Notes under the pieces: model-generated | What the model was told of the DNA's origin: nothing | Database searches by the model: none | Seen by the model: the letters and a program-made list of their open reading frames with translations, nothing else | Shown: piece after piece, positions 1 to 8,294 of the stretch | Numbering within the stretch: position 1 is the first letter of the stretch | Layout of the letters: each line of letters begins with the position of its first letter | Position numbers and translations under genes: made by a program | Assembly (NCBI GenBank): GCA_029265405.1 | Contig: JAJUJI010000008.1 | Location: 62,001 to 126,000 of the forward strand | Length of the DNA stretch: 64,000 nucleotides | DNA from: Clostridiales bacterium | GTDB taxonomy: Bacteria > Bacillota > Clostridia > Oscillospirales > Oscillospiraceae | Direction: 5' to 3'

Positions 1-2
1 TC

Positions 3-1376
3 CACAGCACGGGGAACGGCGTAGTGCAATATACCAAGGGCGCGCCGGACGAAGTGCTGAAGCTGTGCACACATTACCTGCACGGCGGCAGGGTCGAGCC
101 CCTGAACGACGAGGTAAGGGCGGAAATACTGAAAGCCAACAGGGAAATGTCGCAAAAGGCGCTGAGGGTGCTCATGGGCGCCGTAAGGCCCCGCAAGTCC
201 GAGCCTGAGGATTATTCGCCCGAAAGCCTTGAGAGCGGCCTGTGCTTCGTCGGGCTTGCGGGTATGATGGACCCCGTGCGTCCGGAGGTCAAAGAGGCGA
301 TAGAGAAGTGCGCTTCGGCGGGCATACGGCCTATAATGATCACCGGAGACCATGTGGACACGGCCGCGGCCATAGCCAGGGAGCTGGGAATACTGACGGG
401 CGGCATGGAGGCCGTGACCGGCACGCAGCTTGACGCCATGGACGACGAGGAATTCAAGCGGCGCTTTATGAACATATCCGTATACGCCCGCGTCCAGCCG
501 GAAAACAAGACGCGAATAGTCAACGCGTGGAGGGAGGCCGGCTATGTCACGGCCATGACGGGCGACGGGGTGAACGACGCGCCCTCCATCAAGGCGGCCG
601 ATATAGGCGTGGGCATGGGAATAACCGGAACCGACGTCACAAAAAACGTGGCCGACATGGTCCTCGCCGACGACAATTTCGCCACAATCGTCAGCGCGGT
701 GGAGGAAGGCCGGCGCATCTACGACAATATCAGAAAGACCATACAATTTCTGCTCAGCTCAAACATGAGCGAGGTTTTGAGCATATTTGCGGCTACGCTG
801 CTTGGTTTTGTCATACTCAAGCCTGTGCACCTGCTCTGGATAAACCTTATTACTGACAGCATTCCGGCTCTCGCTTTAGGCTTGGAGAAGGCGGAGCGGG
901 ACGTAATGAAAAGAAAGCCAAGAAGGGCCGAGGAAGGGGTTTTTGCCGGAGGCATGGGCTTCGACGTGGCCTATCAGGGCGTAATGGTCACGGTACTGAC
1001 GTTGCTGGCCTATTTTATAGGCCATTTCATGGAAACCGGAGTCTGGGAGATTGCAAATTCGGCCGACGGAATGACTATGGCTTTTCTTACCATGAGCATG
1101 GCGGAAATCTTCCACAGCCTCAATATGCGCTCGCAGCGCGGCAGCATTTTCAAAATGAAGAGCCATAACAGGACGCTAAGCCTTGCGGCCCTGGCCAGCC
1201 TCCTTTTAACTACGGCTATAATCTATGTTCCCTTCCTTTCGCGCGCCTTCGGCTTCGAGCATATAAGCGCGGCGGAGTACGGCGTCGCCCTGGCGCTGGC
1301 GGTTTTGGTCATACCCGTTGTCGAGGCTGTAAAGCTCATCCAGAGGAAAGCCGGAAAGAAAATCGCAAACGCTTGA
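3..1376 (+). CDS. Cation-transporting P-type ATPase (P2A, Ca2+-like), C-terminal part
   Basis: The gene is cut by the window start, so only about the last 458 residues are present, in frame from base 3. Visible are the end of the nucleotide-binding domain, the P-domain hinge motif TGDGVNDAP and the C-terminal membrane helices, including the PVHLLWINLITDSIPALALG stretch typical of P2-type Ca2+/Mn2+ pumps of the SERCA/PMR1 kind. The phosphorylated-aspartate motif DKTGT must lie upstream. The enzyme would export a divalent cation from the cytoplasm at the cost of ATP; Ca2+ is the best guess from family likeness, but the helix M4 ligands are not in view. The stop codon lies inside a 9-bp inverted repeat. 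The phosphate-response genes follow on the same strand. Confidence 0.9.
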   Translation, partial: HSTGNGVVQYTKGAPDEVLKLCTHYLHGGRVEPLNDEVRAEILKANREMSQKALRVLMGAVRPRKSEPEDYSPESLESGLCFVGLAGMMDPVRPEVKEAIEKCASAGIRPIMITGDHVDTAAAIARELGILTGGMEAVTGTQLDAMDDEEFKRRFMNISVYARVQPENKTRIVNAWREAGYVTAMTGDGVNDAPSIKAADIGVGMGITGTDVTKNVADMVLADDNFATIVSAVEEGRRIYDNIRKTIQFLLSSNMSEVLSIFAATLLGFVILKPVHLLWINLITDSIPALALGLEKAERDVMKRKPRRAEEGVFAGGMGFDVAYQGVMVTVLTLLAYFIGHFMETGVWEIANSADGMTMAFLTMSMAEIFHSLNMRSQRGSIFKMKSHNRTLSLAALASLLLTTAIIYVPFLSRAFGFEHISAAEYGVALALAVLVIPVVEAVKLIQRKAGKKIANA

Positions 1377-1389
1377 CAAAAGCGTTTGC
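1365..1389. promoter_or_regulatory. Perfect 9-bp inverted repeat across ATPase stop codon
   Basis: GCAAACGCT at 1365-1373 and AGCGTTTGC at 1381-1389 are exact inverted copies with a 7-nt loop holding the stop codon. No T-run follows on the plus strand, so it is not a classic terminator. It may be an operator (the sequence recalls LacI-family half-sites) or an RNA processing stem between the ATPase and the regulator gene. Confidence 0.5.
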
Positions 1390-1437
1390 ATGGCGGAAAC
1401 TAAGTATGTAGATTATATAATGAAGGAAAAAGGTTAT

Positions 1438-2130
1438 ATGATATATATACTTGAGGACGACGACGGAATTAGGAACCTTGTGGGCTACACTCTGAACAAT
1501 TCGGGGCTGGAGGCCGAATCCTTCGGCCTGCCCTCGGAGTTTTGGAAGGCCGTTGCCGCGCGGGCCCCCGAGCTGGTGGTTTTGGATATTATGCTGCCGC
1601 AGGAGGACGGGCTTGCGGTTTTAAGGAAACTGCGCGCGGAGCCGGCGACAACGGGCATACCCGTCATACTGCTTACCGCCAAGAGCACGGAATACGACAA
1701 GATCGTAGGGCTGGACGGCGGGGCCGACGATTATGTGACAAAGCCCTTCGGCGTGATGGAGCTTACGGCGAGGATCAGGGCCCTGCTCCGCAGGACCGCG
1801 GAGCGCGGGCAGGCCCAGGCGGGCAGGGAAGGCGAGAGCGTTTTGCAGACGGACAGGCTTTATGTCAACATAGCAGAGCATGTTGCGAAAGCCGACGGCA
1901 GGGAGGTTTCCCTGACCATGAAGGAATTCGACCTGCTTTGCATGCTTCTTCGCAGCCGCGGCCTGGTCCTAAGCCGGGACGACATACTAAACGAGGTCTG
2001 GGGCTATACCTTTTCCGGCGAAACAAGGACGGTGGACGTGCATATACGCACCCTGCGCGCAAAGCTCGGAGAGGCCGGAAACGCGATAGAAACCGTCAGA
2101 GGCTCGGGGTATAAGCTGTCCGCAAAATAG
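1438..2130 (+). CDS. OmpR/PhoB-family response regulator, phosphate type
   Basis: A two-domain response regulator of 230 residues. The receiver domain (about 1-115) has the acidic pocket EDDD near residues 6-9, the phospho-acceptor Asp50 in VVLDIMLP, Thr80 and Lys102 in TKPF. The C-terminal winged helix (about 130-228) ends in the usual TVDVHIRTLRAKL and VRGSGYKL motifs. The start at ATG 1438 is preferred to ATG 1390 or 1420 because MIYILEDDDG opens the receiver fold and AAGGAAAAAGG sits just upstream. Its neighbours are a Na/Pi cotransporter and a PhoR-like kinase, so it is most likely the PhoB/PhoP of the phosphate-starvation response. Specificity is inferred from context. Confidence 0.88.
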   Translation: MIYILEDDDGIRNLVGYTLNNSGLEAESFGLPSEFWKAVAARAPELVVLDIMLPQEDGLAVLRKLRAEPATTGIPVILLTAKSTEYDKIVGLDGGADDYVTKPFGVMELTARIRALLRRTAERGQAQAGREGESVLQTDRLYVNIAEHVAKADGREVSLTMKEFDLLCMLLRSRGLVLSRDDILNEVWGYTFSGETRTVDVHIRTLRAKLGEAGNAIETVRGSGYKLSAK

Positions 2131-2149
2131 GCCCGGGAGCCGCCGCTAT

Positions 2150-2166
2150 TTAACATAGATTTTACA
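2150..2166 (+). promoter_or_regulatory. Candidate PhoP/PhoB box pair upstream of Na/Pi cotransporter
   Basis: TTAACA (2150-2155) and TTTACA (2161-2166) are separated by exactly 5 nt, giving the 11-bp period of Gram-positive PhoP boxes (TT-A/T-ACA repeats). The site lies between the phosphate-type regulator and the phosphate transporter. A near copy with the same spacing occurs at 55990-56011. Binding is inferred. Confidence 0.5.
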
Positions 2167-2259
2167 CGCCCCGACTGCCGCGCGCGCGGAATATGTGATA
2201 AAATAACATGAAGCCGTTGCGTGCGCCAAATTGTTTCGGGCCAGGTGAAACATACAGCC

Positions 2260-2288
2260 ATGCCATAAATGCTTCGCATTTATGGCAT
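2260..2288 (+). repeat. 13-bp perfect stem-loop ahead of Na/Pi cotransporter
   Basis: ATGCCATAAATGC (2260-2272) and GCATTTATGGCAT (2276-2288) are exact inverted copies around a TTC loop. No T-run follows. The stem buries the ATG at 2282, which argues that translation of the next gene begins later, at TTG 2318. It may be a regulatory hairpin in the leader or a weak terminator after the regulator gene. Confidence 0.6.
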
Positions 2289-2317
2289 ATTATTCTGCGG
2301 AAGGACGGGACCTTAAT

Positions 2318-4060
2318 TTGAGCTTTTTTGATTTTTTGACGCTGTTGGGCGGGCTGGCGCTTTTCCTGTTCGGTATGAGCCTTATGGGCACGGCTCTGGA
2401 AAAGCGGGCCGGCCATCAGCTTAAGTCGATACTCGGAACCATGACCTCCAGTCCCATGAGAGGCTTTATACTTGGAATGGGCGTCACCGCCATAATACAA
2501 TCGTCTTCGGCGACTACCGTTATGGTCGTCGGCTTTGTCAATTCCGGCGTTATGGCGCTCAAACAGGCGATAGGCGTGATTATGGGCGCAAACCTCGGCA
2601 CCACCGTAACGGCCTGGATACTGTCGCTGACGGGAATAAAGGGCGACGCATTTTTCATCAGGCTGCTCAAGCCCTCGTCCTTTGTGCCGGCGCTCGCGCT
2701 TGTGGGAGTAGTGCTATATTTATTCCAGAAAAACAGCAAAAAAAAGGACGTAGGGCTTATACTCCTGGGATTTTCCGTATTGATGTTCGGAATGGAAACA
2801 ATGTCGGGCTCAATGACCGGCCTTAAAAACGAGCCGGGTTTTATCAATTTGCTGCTGCTTTTCAATAATCCGCTGCTCGGGGTCCTGGCCGGCGCCGTTT
2901 TGACAGGCATAATACAATCATCTTCGGCTTCGGTGGGCATACTTCAGGCGCTTACGATGACGGGCTCAATTCCCTATTCCACATGCATACCGATAATCAT
3001 GGGCCAAAACATAGGCACCTGCGTTACGGCTCTTCTGTCCTCCATAGGGGCGACAAGGAACGCCAAGCGAGCCGCCTTTGTTCATCTTTTCTTCAACCTG
3101 ATAGGCACCGTAGTATGGCTGACAATTTTCCTCATTTTAAACGGCATTTTCGACTTTGCCATAGCCGACAGGGCGGCCACGCCCTTCGGCATAGCCGTGG
3201 CCCATTCCCTGTTCAACGTGATTACGACCGTTATGCTCATGCCCTTCTCAAGGCAGCTCGAAAAGCTGGTGACGGTGGTAGTGAGGGATTCGCGCAAGGA
3301 GGAGCGGACCATATTTCTTGACGAGCGCCTTCTCACAACGCCCTCCGTGGCTCTCGAGCAGTGCCGCAAGGGGGCCATGGACATGGCCAAGCTTTCAATA
3401 GACTCAATCAGGCTGGCTCTGGATATGTTCGGCAAATACGACGAAACCAAGGCGCAGCTTATTCGGGACTATGAGGACAGGTGCGACGAGTATGAGGACA
3501 AGCTGGGCACGTATCTTGTCAAGATATCCAGCCGCGAGCTGTCAATGGAGGACAGCTCCGAGGTGACGGAGATGCTCCACATGCTGGGCGACTTCGAGCG
3601 GATTTCCGACCACGCGGTGAGCCTGCTGGACTCTGCGGAGGAAATAAGGGGCAAGAAGCTTTCCTTCAGCGGGGCGGCCACCAGGGAGCTGGGCGTTTTG
3701 ATGGACGCCATTAGGGAGATAGTCGGCTACGCCTACGATGCCTTCTGCTTTAACCGCTTCGACGAGGCCATCATGGTCGAGCCCTTGGAGCAGGTGGTGG
3801 ACAAGCTCACAAAGGAACTGAAGTCCGAGCACATACAGAGGCTGCAAAAGGGCGAATGCACGATAGAGCTGGGCTTCATACTGGCGGATATACTTGCCAA
3901 CCTCAAAAGGGTTTCAGACCACTGCTCGAACATAGCCGGCTGCGCCCTTGAAATGAGCCACGACAGCATGGATATGCACGAGTATTTGAGAAGCGTCAAG
4001 AGCGGGGACAGCGAATTCGAGGATTACTACAAATATTTTGCCGTAAAGTATTCCATTTGA
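2318..4060 (+). CDS. Na/Pi cotransporter family protein with PhoU-like tail
   Basis: About 580 residues. The N-terminal half is membrane-embedded and has the two inverted QSSSA repeats of the NaPi-II/NptA fold (AIIQSSSATTVMVVGF and GIIQSSSASVGILQ), each followed by a GxNxGT motif (GANLGTT, GQNIGTC). The C-terminal 220 residues are helical and PhoU-like, with repeated E-x-x-R-ISDH segments. The protein should take up phosphate with sodium, or export it, with the PhoU part giving regulation. TTG 2318, about 11 nt after GGAAGGAC, is chosen because the family begins with FLTLLGGLALFLFGM; ATG 2282 is the longer alternative but lies in a hairpin. It sits between phoB-like and phoR-like genes. Confidence 0.9.
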   Translation: MSFFDFLTLLGGLALFLFGMSLMGTALEKRAGHQLKSILGTMTSSPMRGFILGMGVTAIIQSSSATTVMVVGFVNSGVMALKQAIGVIMGANLGTTVTAWILSLTGIKGDAFFIRLLKPSSFVPALALVGVVLYLFQKNSKKKDVGLILLGFSVLMFGMETMSGSMTGLKNEPGFINLLLLFNNPLLGVLAGAVLTGIIQSSSASVGILQALTMTGSIPYSTCIPIIMGQNIGTCVTALLSSIGATRNAKRAAFVHLFFNLIGTVVWLTIFLILNGIFDFAIADRAATPFGIAVAHSLFNVITTVMLMPFSRQLEKLVTVVVRDSRKEERTIFLDERLLTTPSVALEQCRKGAMDMAKLSIDSIRLALDMFGKYDETKAQLIRDYEDRCDEYEDKLGTYLVKISSRELSMEDSSEVTEMLHMLGDFERISDHAVSLLDSAEEIRGKKLSFSGAATRELGVLMDAIREIVGYAYDAFCFNRFDEAIMVEPLEQVVDKLTKELKSEHIQRLQKGECTIELGFILADILANLKRVSDHCSNIAGCALEMSHDSMDMHEYLRSVKSGDSEFEDYYKYFAVKYSI

Positions 4061-4079
4061 GCCGAACGGGGACTGAGTT

Positions 4080-5423
4080 ATGAGGCGCAGAATATTCAAT
4101 AGTCTTATATGGCTGGCGGCGGGCGCCTCGCTGGCCGGTCTGGCGGTCGGGCTTGCCGCCGCTCTTTTAGCCGGACGGTACGGCGTCGGTCCCGCGCCAG
4201 CATTTGCTGCAGCCGCCGCGGCTTCGCTTCTTCTGGGTCTGCTGGCCGGCTATGCGGCGGCGGGCGGCATAGCCGGAAAAATAGCGAAAGAGATAAACGG
4301 CATTGATTTTGAGGAGCCGCATAGCTCGGAGAGCCTCAAGGAGCTCGCGCCGCTGATTGAAAGGATAAGGCGCAGGGACGACCTTATCGACAGGCAGATG
4401 GCGGAGCTTGAGAAAAAGCAGAACGAATTCAGGATGATAACGGAAAACATGAGGGAGGGCTTCCTCATAGCCGACGCCGAGGGCACCCTGATGACCTACA
4501 ACAGCAGCGCGCTGCGCCTGTTGGGAGCGCCGGATAACATGGTGAAAGAAAACATAGCCATGCTGTGCGAAGACGGTCAGTACAAGGCGGCCGTAAAAGC
4601 CGCGCTTGAAGGAGTCGGCACCAGCATGGTTTTGAAAATAGATAAACGCTATTGCCACATCTTTGCCAGCCCCTCATTGGTAGGCGGCAGAGTAACCGGA
4701 CTAGTCATGGTAATTTTGGACGTGACGGAAAAGGAGCAGTGGGAGGAGCTGCGGCGCGAATTTACCTCCAACGTATCGCATGAACTGAAAACGCCCCTCA
4801 CGACTATACGCGGAACGGCGGAAATCATGCTGGGCGGCATAGTCAGGCCCGAAGATACGGAGCGCTTTTTAAAGTCCATTTACGACGAGGCCGGGCGGCT
4901 GCTGACGCTAATAGAAGATATTTTGAAGCTGTCGCAGCTCGACGAGAACAACATAGGCGGCGAATTTGAAAGCGTGGATCTGTACGAGCTGGGACGGAAG
5001 GTGACGGAAGGGCTAATCGGAGCCGCCCGGCTCGGCGGCGTAAGCCTTGAACTGAAGGGCGAGCCTGTGAGCGTCGAGGGCGTTGCGGTGGTGCTGGAGG
5101 AGATGCTTTTCAACCTTGTGGACAACGCCATCAAATACAACAAGCCCGGCGGGCGGGTGACGGTGGAGATTTTCAGAGAAGCGGGCGGCGGCCGTTCCGG
5201 AAGGCCCGCGCTGAGGGTGGCCGATACGGGCATAGGCATTCCCAAGGAATATACGGAGCGCGTTTTCGAGCGGTTCTTCCGCGTAGACAAGAGCCGCTCC
5301 AAGGCCGCCGGCGGTACGGGCCTGGGCCTGTCGATAGTAAAGCACGCCGCGGCTTACCACGGAGCTGAAATTGCGCTCGAAAGCGCCGAAAACGAGGGAA
5401 CGACAGTAACGATAAGGTTTTGA
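4080..5423 (+). CDS. PhoR-type sensor histidine kinase
   Basis: A 447-residue membrane kinase. Two hydrophobic helices lie at about residues 8-32 and 40-62, then a PAS domain (about 115-215, MITENMREGFLIADAEG), a HisKA dimerisation helix with His234 in SNVSHELKTPL, and a HATPase_c domain with N box LVDNAIKYNKPGG, G1 DTGIGIP, F box and G2 GGTGLGLSIVKH. It should phosphorylate the regulator encoded at 1438-2130; the Na/Pi cotransporter lies between them. The extracytoplasmic loop is very short, as in PhoR proteins that sense through partners rather than by binding ligand. It ends 3 bp from the convergent methyltransferase gene. Confidence 0.9.
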   Translation: MRRRIFNSLIWLAAGASLAGLAVGLAAALLAGRYGVGPAPAFAAAAAASLLLGLLAGYAAAGGIAGKIAKEINGIDFEEPHSSESLKELAPLIERIRRRDDLIDRQMAELEKKQNEFRMITENMREGFLIADAEGTLMTYNSSALRLLGAPDNMVKENIAMLCEDGQYKAAVKAALEGVGTSMVLKIDKRYCHIFASPSLVGGRVTGLVMVILDVTEKEQWEELRREFTSNVSHELKTPLTTIRGTAEIMLGGIVRPEDTERFLKSIYDEAGRLLTLIEDILKLSQLDENNIGGEFESVDLYELGRKVTEGLIGAARLGGVSLELKGEPVSVEGVAVVLEEMLFNLVDNAIKYNKPGGRVTVEIFREAGGGRSGRPALRVADTGIGIPKEYTERVFERFFRVDKSRSKAAGGTGLGLSIVKHAAAYHGAEIALESAENEGTTVTIRF

Positions 5424-5426
5424 CCG

Positions 5427-6653
5427 TCAAACCACCTGAAAAATGTAAAATTTCAAATATTCGGTCTCCGGAACGCCCCATAAAATGGGATGGTCCGGGG
5501 ACTGCTTTCTTTCCTCGACCTGGCGGAGGCTGACGGCGGCGTCGGCGGCGGCTTCCGCGAGCATGCGCCTGAAAAGGTCGTCCGTCATAAAATGCGAGCA
5601 GGAGCAGGTGGCTAGAAAACCGCCGCGCGGCAGCAGCCTCATGGCCTTCATATTTATCTCCTTATAGCCCCTGTACGCGCCCTTCACCGTGGCCCCGCTT
5701 TTGGTAAAGGCGGGAGGGTCGAGTATAATATAATCGAAGCGACGAGCTCCGCTTTTTGCCGTTTCGGACAGGTAATCAAACACGTCGTCGCGGACAAATT
5801 CCACGGAGTCCGCAAGCCCGTTTAGACTGGCGTTGCGGCGGGCGGCTTCCAGCGCCGTCTCGGAGGAATCCACCGCAGTGACGCGCGCTGCGCCGGCGGC
5901 TGCCGCGTTGAGAGCGAAGGAGCCCGTATGCGTGAAGCAGTCCAGCACGCTGCGGCCGGCGGCCAGCCGCGCGGCGGCTGCGCGGTTGTATTTCTGGTCC
6001 AAAAAGAAGCCCGTTTTCTGGCCGTCGATATAATCCACGTCGAAGAGCAGCCCATTTTCCCTTATGAGGGCATGCCCGTCGCCGCCGCGCAGCCCCTCGA
6101 GCGGGAAATAGCCCTTGCGCCTTTCAAGCCCCTCCTTGTCCCTGAGCGGGGACTCGTTCCTTTCATATATCGCGGACACAGACACGCCGTATTCGGACAA
6201 TATCTTCACGAGCAGCGGATAAAGCAGGCCCTTTACGCGCTCCGTTCCCAGCGACAGCACCTCCGCTACCAACACGTCGCCGTACATGTCGACGGTCAGG
6301 CCGGGGAACTGGTCCGCCTCACCGAATATGAGGCGGCAGGCTCCAAAATCGGCGCCCATGACGCTGCGCCGGTAGCCTAGGGCGTAGCGCAGACGGCGCT
6401 CGTAAAAGGCGGCGTCGAAGCGGTCGTTGGCGTTGCGCGAAATAACACGTATTCGGATTTTGGAATTGTCGTTGACATAGCCGGCTCCGAGCCAGCGTCC
6501 CTTGGAGGAATAGACGTCCGCTATATCGCCGTTTTCATAGGAGCCCTCGAGGTCCAGCAGCTCCTCGCCGTAGACCCAGGGATGCCCCGAGCGCAGCAGG
6601 CGCTCGGCCTTTTCGTTTACGGTAAATTTAGGGTATGGCCTTTCCGTGGTCAT
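5427..6653 (-). CDS. RlmI/RlmK-like rRNA (cytosine-C5) methyltransferase
   Basis: A 408-residue class I SAM methyltransferase. An N-terminal PUA domain (about 1-80, KAERLLRSGHPWVYGEE) precedes a middle substrate region and the Rossmann domain, with SAM motif VLDCFTHTGSFALNAA, acidic motif VTAVDSSE and catalytic motif IILDPPAFTKS. A late TCSCSHF carries the cysteine expected for C5 methylation of cytosine. The family modifies 23S rRNA. It starts at ATG 6653 and runs convergent to the PhoR gene. The exact target base cannot be told from sequence. Confidence 0.85.
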   Translation of the reverse strand: MTTERPYPKFTVNEKAERLLRSGHPWVYGEELLDLEGSYENGDIADVYSSKGRWLGAGYVNDNSKIRIRVISRNANDRFDAAFYERRLRYALGYRRSVMGADFGACRLIFGEADQFPGLTVDMYGDVLVAEVLSLGTERVKGLLYPLLVKILSEYGVSVSAIYERNESPLRDKEGLERRKGYFPLEGLRGGDGHALIRENGLLFDVDYIDGQKTGFFLDQKYNRAAAARLAAGRSVLDCFTHTGSFALNAAAAGAARVTAVDSSETALEAARRNASLNGLADSVEFVRDDVFDYLSETAKSGARRFDYIILDPPAFTKSGATVKGAYRGYKEINMKAMRLLPRGGFLATCSCSHFMTDDLFRRMLAEAAADAAVSLRQVEERKQSPDHPILWGVPETEYLKFYIFQVV

Positions 6654-6718
6654 GCGCGCTCATCCTTCCCAAGCAGCATTAGGGTCCGCCGCAGGCAAGC
6701 TATTATACCAGCGGCGGG

Positions 6719-8089
6719 TCAGGAAGTGAAGGCCTTTTTCTCCCACCCGCCTCCAAGATAGTAAACCAGATAGGCAAGGCCGGTAATGAACCAGGTGATG
6801 GGGTAGCTCAGGCATATGGTCTGTATGGTGTGATTTGCGGGAACAGCCGTGTACAGCCATACTAGGCGCAGGACGCATATGCCTATTATGCTTATCAGCA
6901 TGGAGGTGAAGGCGTCTCCGGCGCCCCGTATAGCGCCGGACAGTATCTCCACAAAAACCCAGGACAGGTAGCCCGGCACCGTGTAAAGCACTATAAGGCG
7001 GCCTATCCTTATCACGTCGGCGTCGGAGGTAAAGGCGGCCAGCAGGTATCTGGAAAACAGCAGCAGAGCCGACATGACGGCTGTCGCCGTCGCCAGCGTA
7101 ATACCGAAGCAGACCCTTACGCCCTTCCTCGCCCTGTCGCGCCGGTCGGCCCCAAAGTTTTGCCCGACGAAGGTGACTATGGTGGTGCCGAAGGCGTTCA
7201 TTATCATCCAGAAAATGCTGTCGGCCTTGGAGGCGGCCGTCCAGGCCGCCACGGTGTCGGTGCCGAGGGTATTTATTTCAGCCTGTATCAGAAGGTTGGA
7301 TATGGAATACATGGAGGCCTGCACCCCAGTCGGAAGCCCCAGGCGGAGCATATGCGCAAGCGAGCCCTTGTCAAAGCCAATGCCGCCAAGGCTGAGGCGG
7401 TAGCTCTCCGGCAGGCTGCAAAGGGCGCGCAGCACCAGAGCAGAGCTCAGAAGCTGCGACAGCACCGTCGCTATGGCGGCCCCGGCCGTGCCCAGTCCGA
7501 ACACGGCCACGAGCAGCAGGTCGAGCAATATATTAGCGACGCAGCAGATGATCAGGTAGTAAAGCGGACGGCGTGAATCGCCCATGGCTCGCAGTATGCC
7601 GCCGCCCATATTGTATGTCAGTGTAAAGACCGTCCCGCCGAAGATGATGCGCATATATGATACCGAATAAGCCATCGTGTCCTCAGGCGTACCCATCCAG
7701 CGCAGGGAGGCCGGAGCCAGCAGGATACCCGCCGCAGACAAAAAAAGCCCCGCTGCTATGGAAAAGAAAGCGGCGGTGCGTATGGCCTTTTTAAGAGAGC
7801 TTTCGTTTTTCGCACCGTAATACTGCGAAATTATGACCGCCGCGCCGGATGCCAGACCCGTGAAAAAGCCGACCATCAGCCCGGTAATCTGAGCCGAAGA
7901 ACCGCCCACAGCCGCTAGGGCTTCTTTGCCCACGTAATGGCCCACTATCACCGCGTCGGCGGTATTGTAGAGCTGCTGAAAAAAGGTTCCGTACAAAATG
8001 GGAAAAAAATAGCGCAGCAGCTGCCGCCATATCACGCCCTGCGTCAGATCCTGAGCTCCCCTATCCGGCCTTTTGGCTATGCCGACCAT
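6719..8089 (-). CDS. MATE family efflux transporter
   Basis: About 456 residues with twelve predicted membrane segments in two related halves. The first half opens with the family pattern FFPILYGTFFQQLYNTADAVIVGHYVG, and the matching position in the second half is GLPTGVQASMYSISNLLIQAEIN. It should expel drugs or metabolites in exchange for Na+ or H+. The start at ATG 8089 is chosen over longer options because AAGGAGGCGAAGG precedes it directly. It is divergent from the CARF nuclease gene and shows no functional link to it. Substrate unknown. Confidence 0.88.
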   Translation of the reverse strand: MVGIAKRPDRGAQDLTQGVIWRQLLRYFFPILYGTFFQQLYNTADAVIVGHYVGKEALAAVGGSSAQITGLMVGFFTGLASGAAVIISQYYGAKNESSLKKAIRTAAFFSIAAGLFLSAAGILLAPASLRWMGTPEDTMAYSVSYMRIIFGGTVFTLTYNMGGGILRAMGDSRRPLYYLIICCVANILLDLLLVAVFGLGTAGAAIATVLSQLLSSALVLRALCSLPESYRLSLGGIGFDKGSLAHMLRLGLPTGVQASMYSISNLLIQAEINTLGTDTVAAWTAASKADSIFWMIMNAFGTTIVTFVGQNFGADRRDRARKGVRVCFGITLATATAVMSALLLFSRYLLAAFTSDADVIRIGRLIVLYTVPGYLSWVFVEILSGAIRGAGDAFTSMLISIIGICVLRLVWLYTAVPANHTIQTICLSYPITWFITGLAYLVYYLGGGWEKKAFTS

Positions 8090-8223
8090 ACCTTCGCCTC
8101 CTTGCGTCAGTATTTCAGCAGTATAGACCCGTCCGGACGCCGACGCAAGAGGCAAAAAGCTACGAAGAATATGGCCGGACCGTGCGCCGGTTTGTGCAAA
8201 AAAATGACTGAAAAAGGAAGGCT

Positions 8224-8252
8224 TTGAAACCCGGGCCCGATTCTGCTAGAAT
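8224..8252 (+). promoter_or_regulatory. Sigma-70-type promoter of the CARF nuclease gene
   Basis: TTGAAA (8224-8229) and TAGAAT (8247-8252) are separated by 17 nt and lie 43 nt upstream of the ATG at 8295. The nuclease gene therefore seems to have its own promoter. Confidence 0.6.
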
Positions 8253-8294
8253 ATACGCGCAAGTTCATAGAAAAAGATAGGCGGGTGTGAGCAT

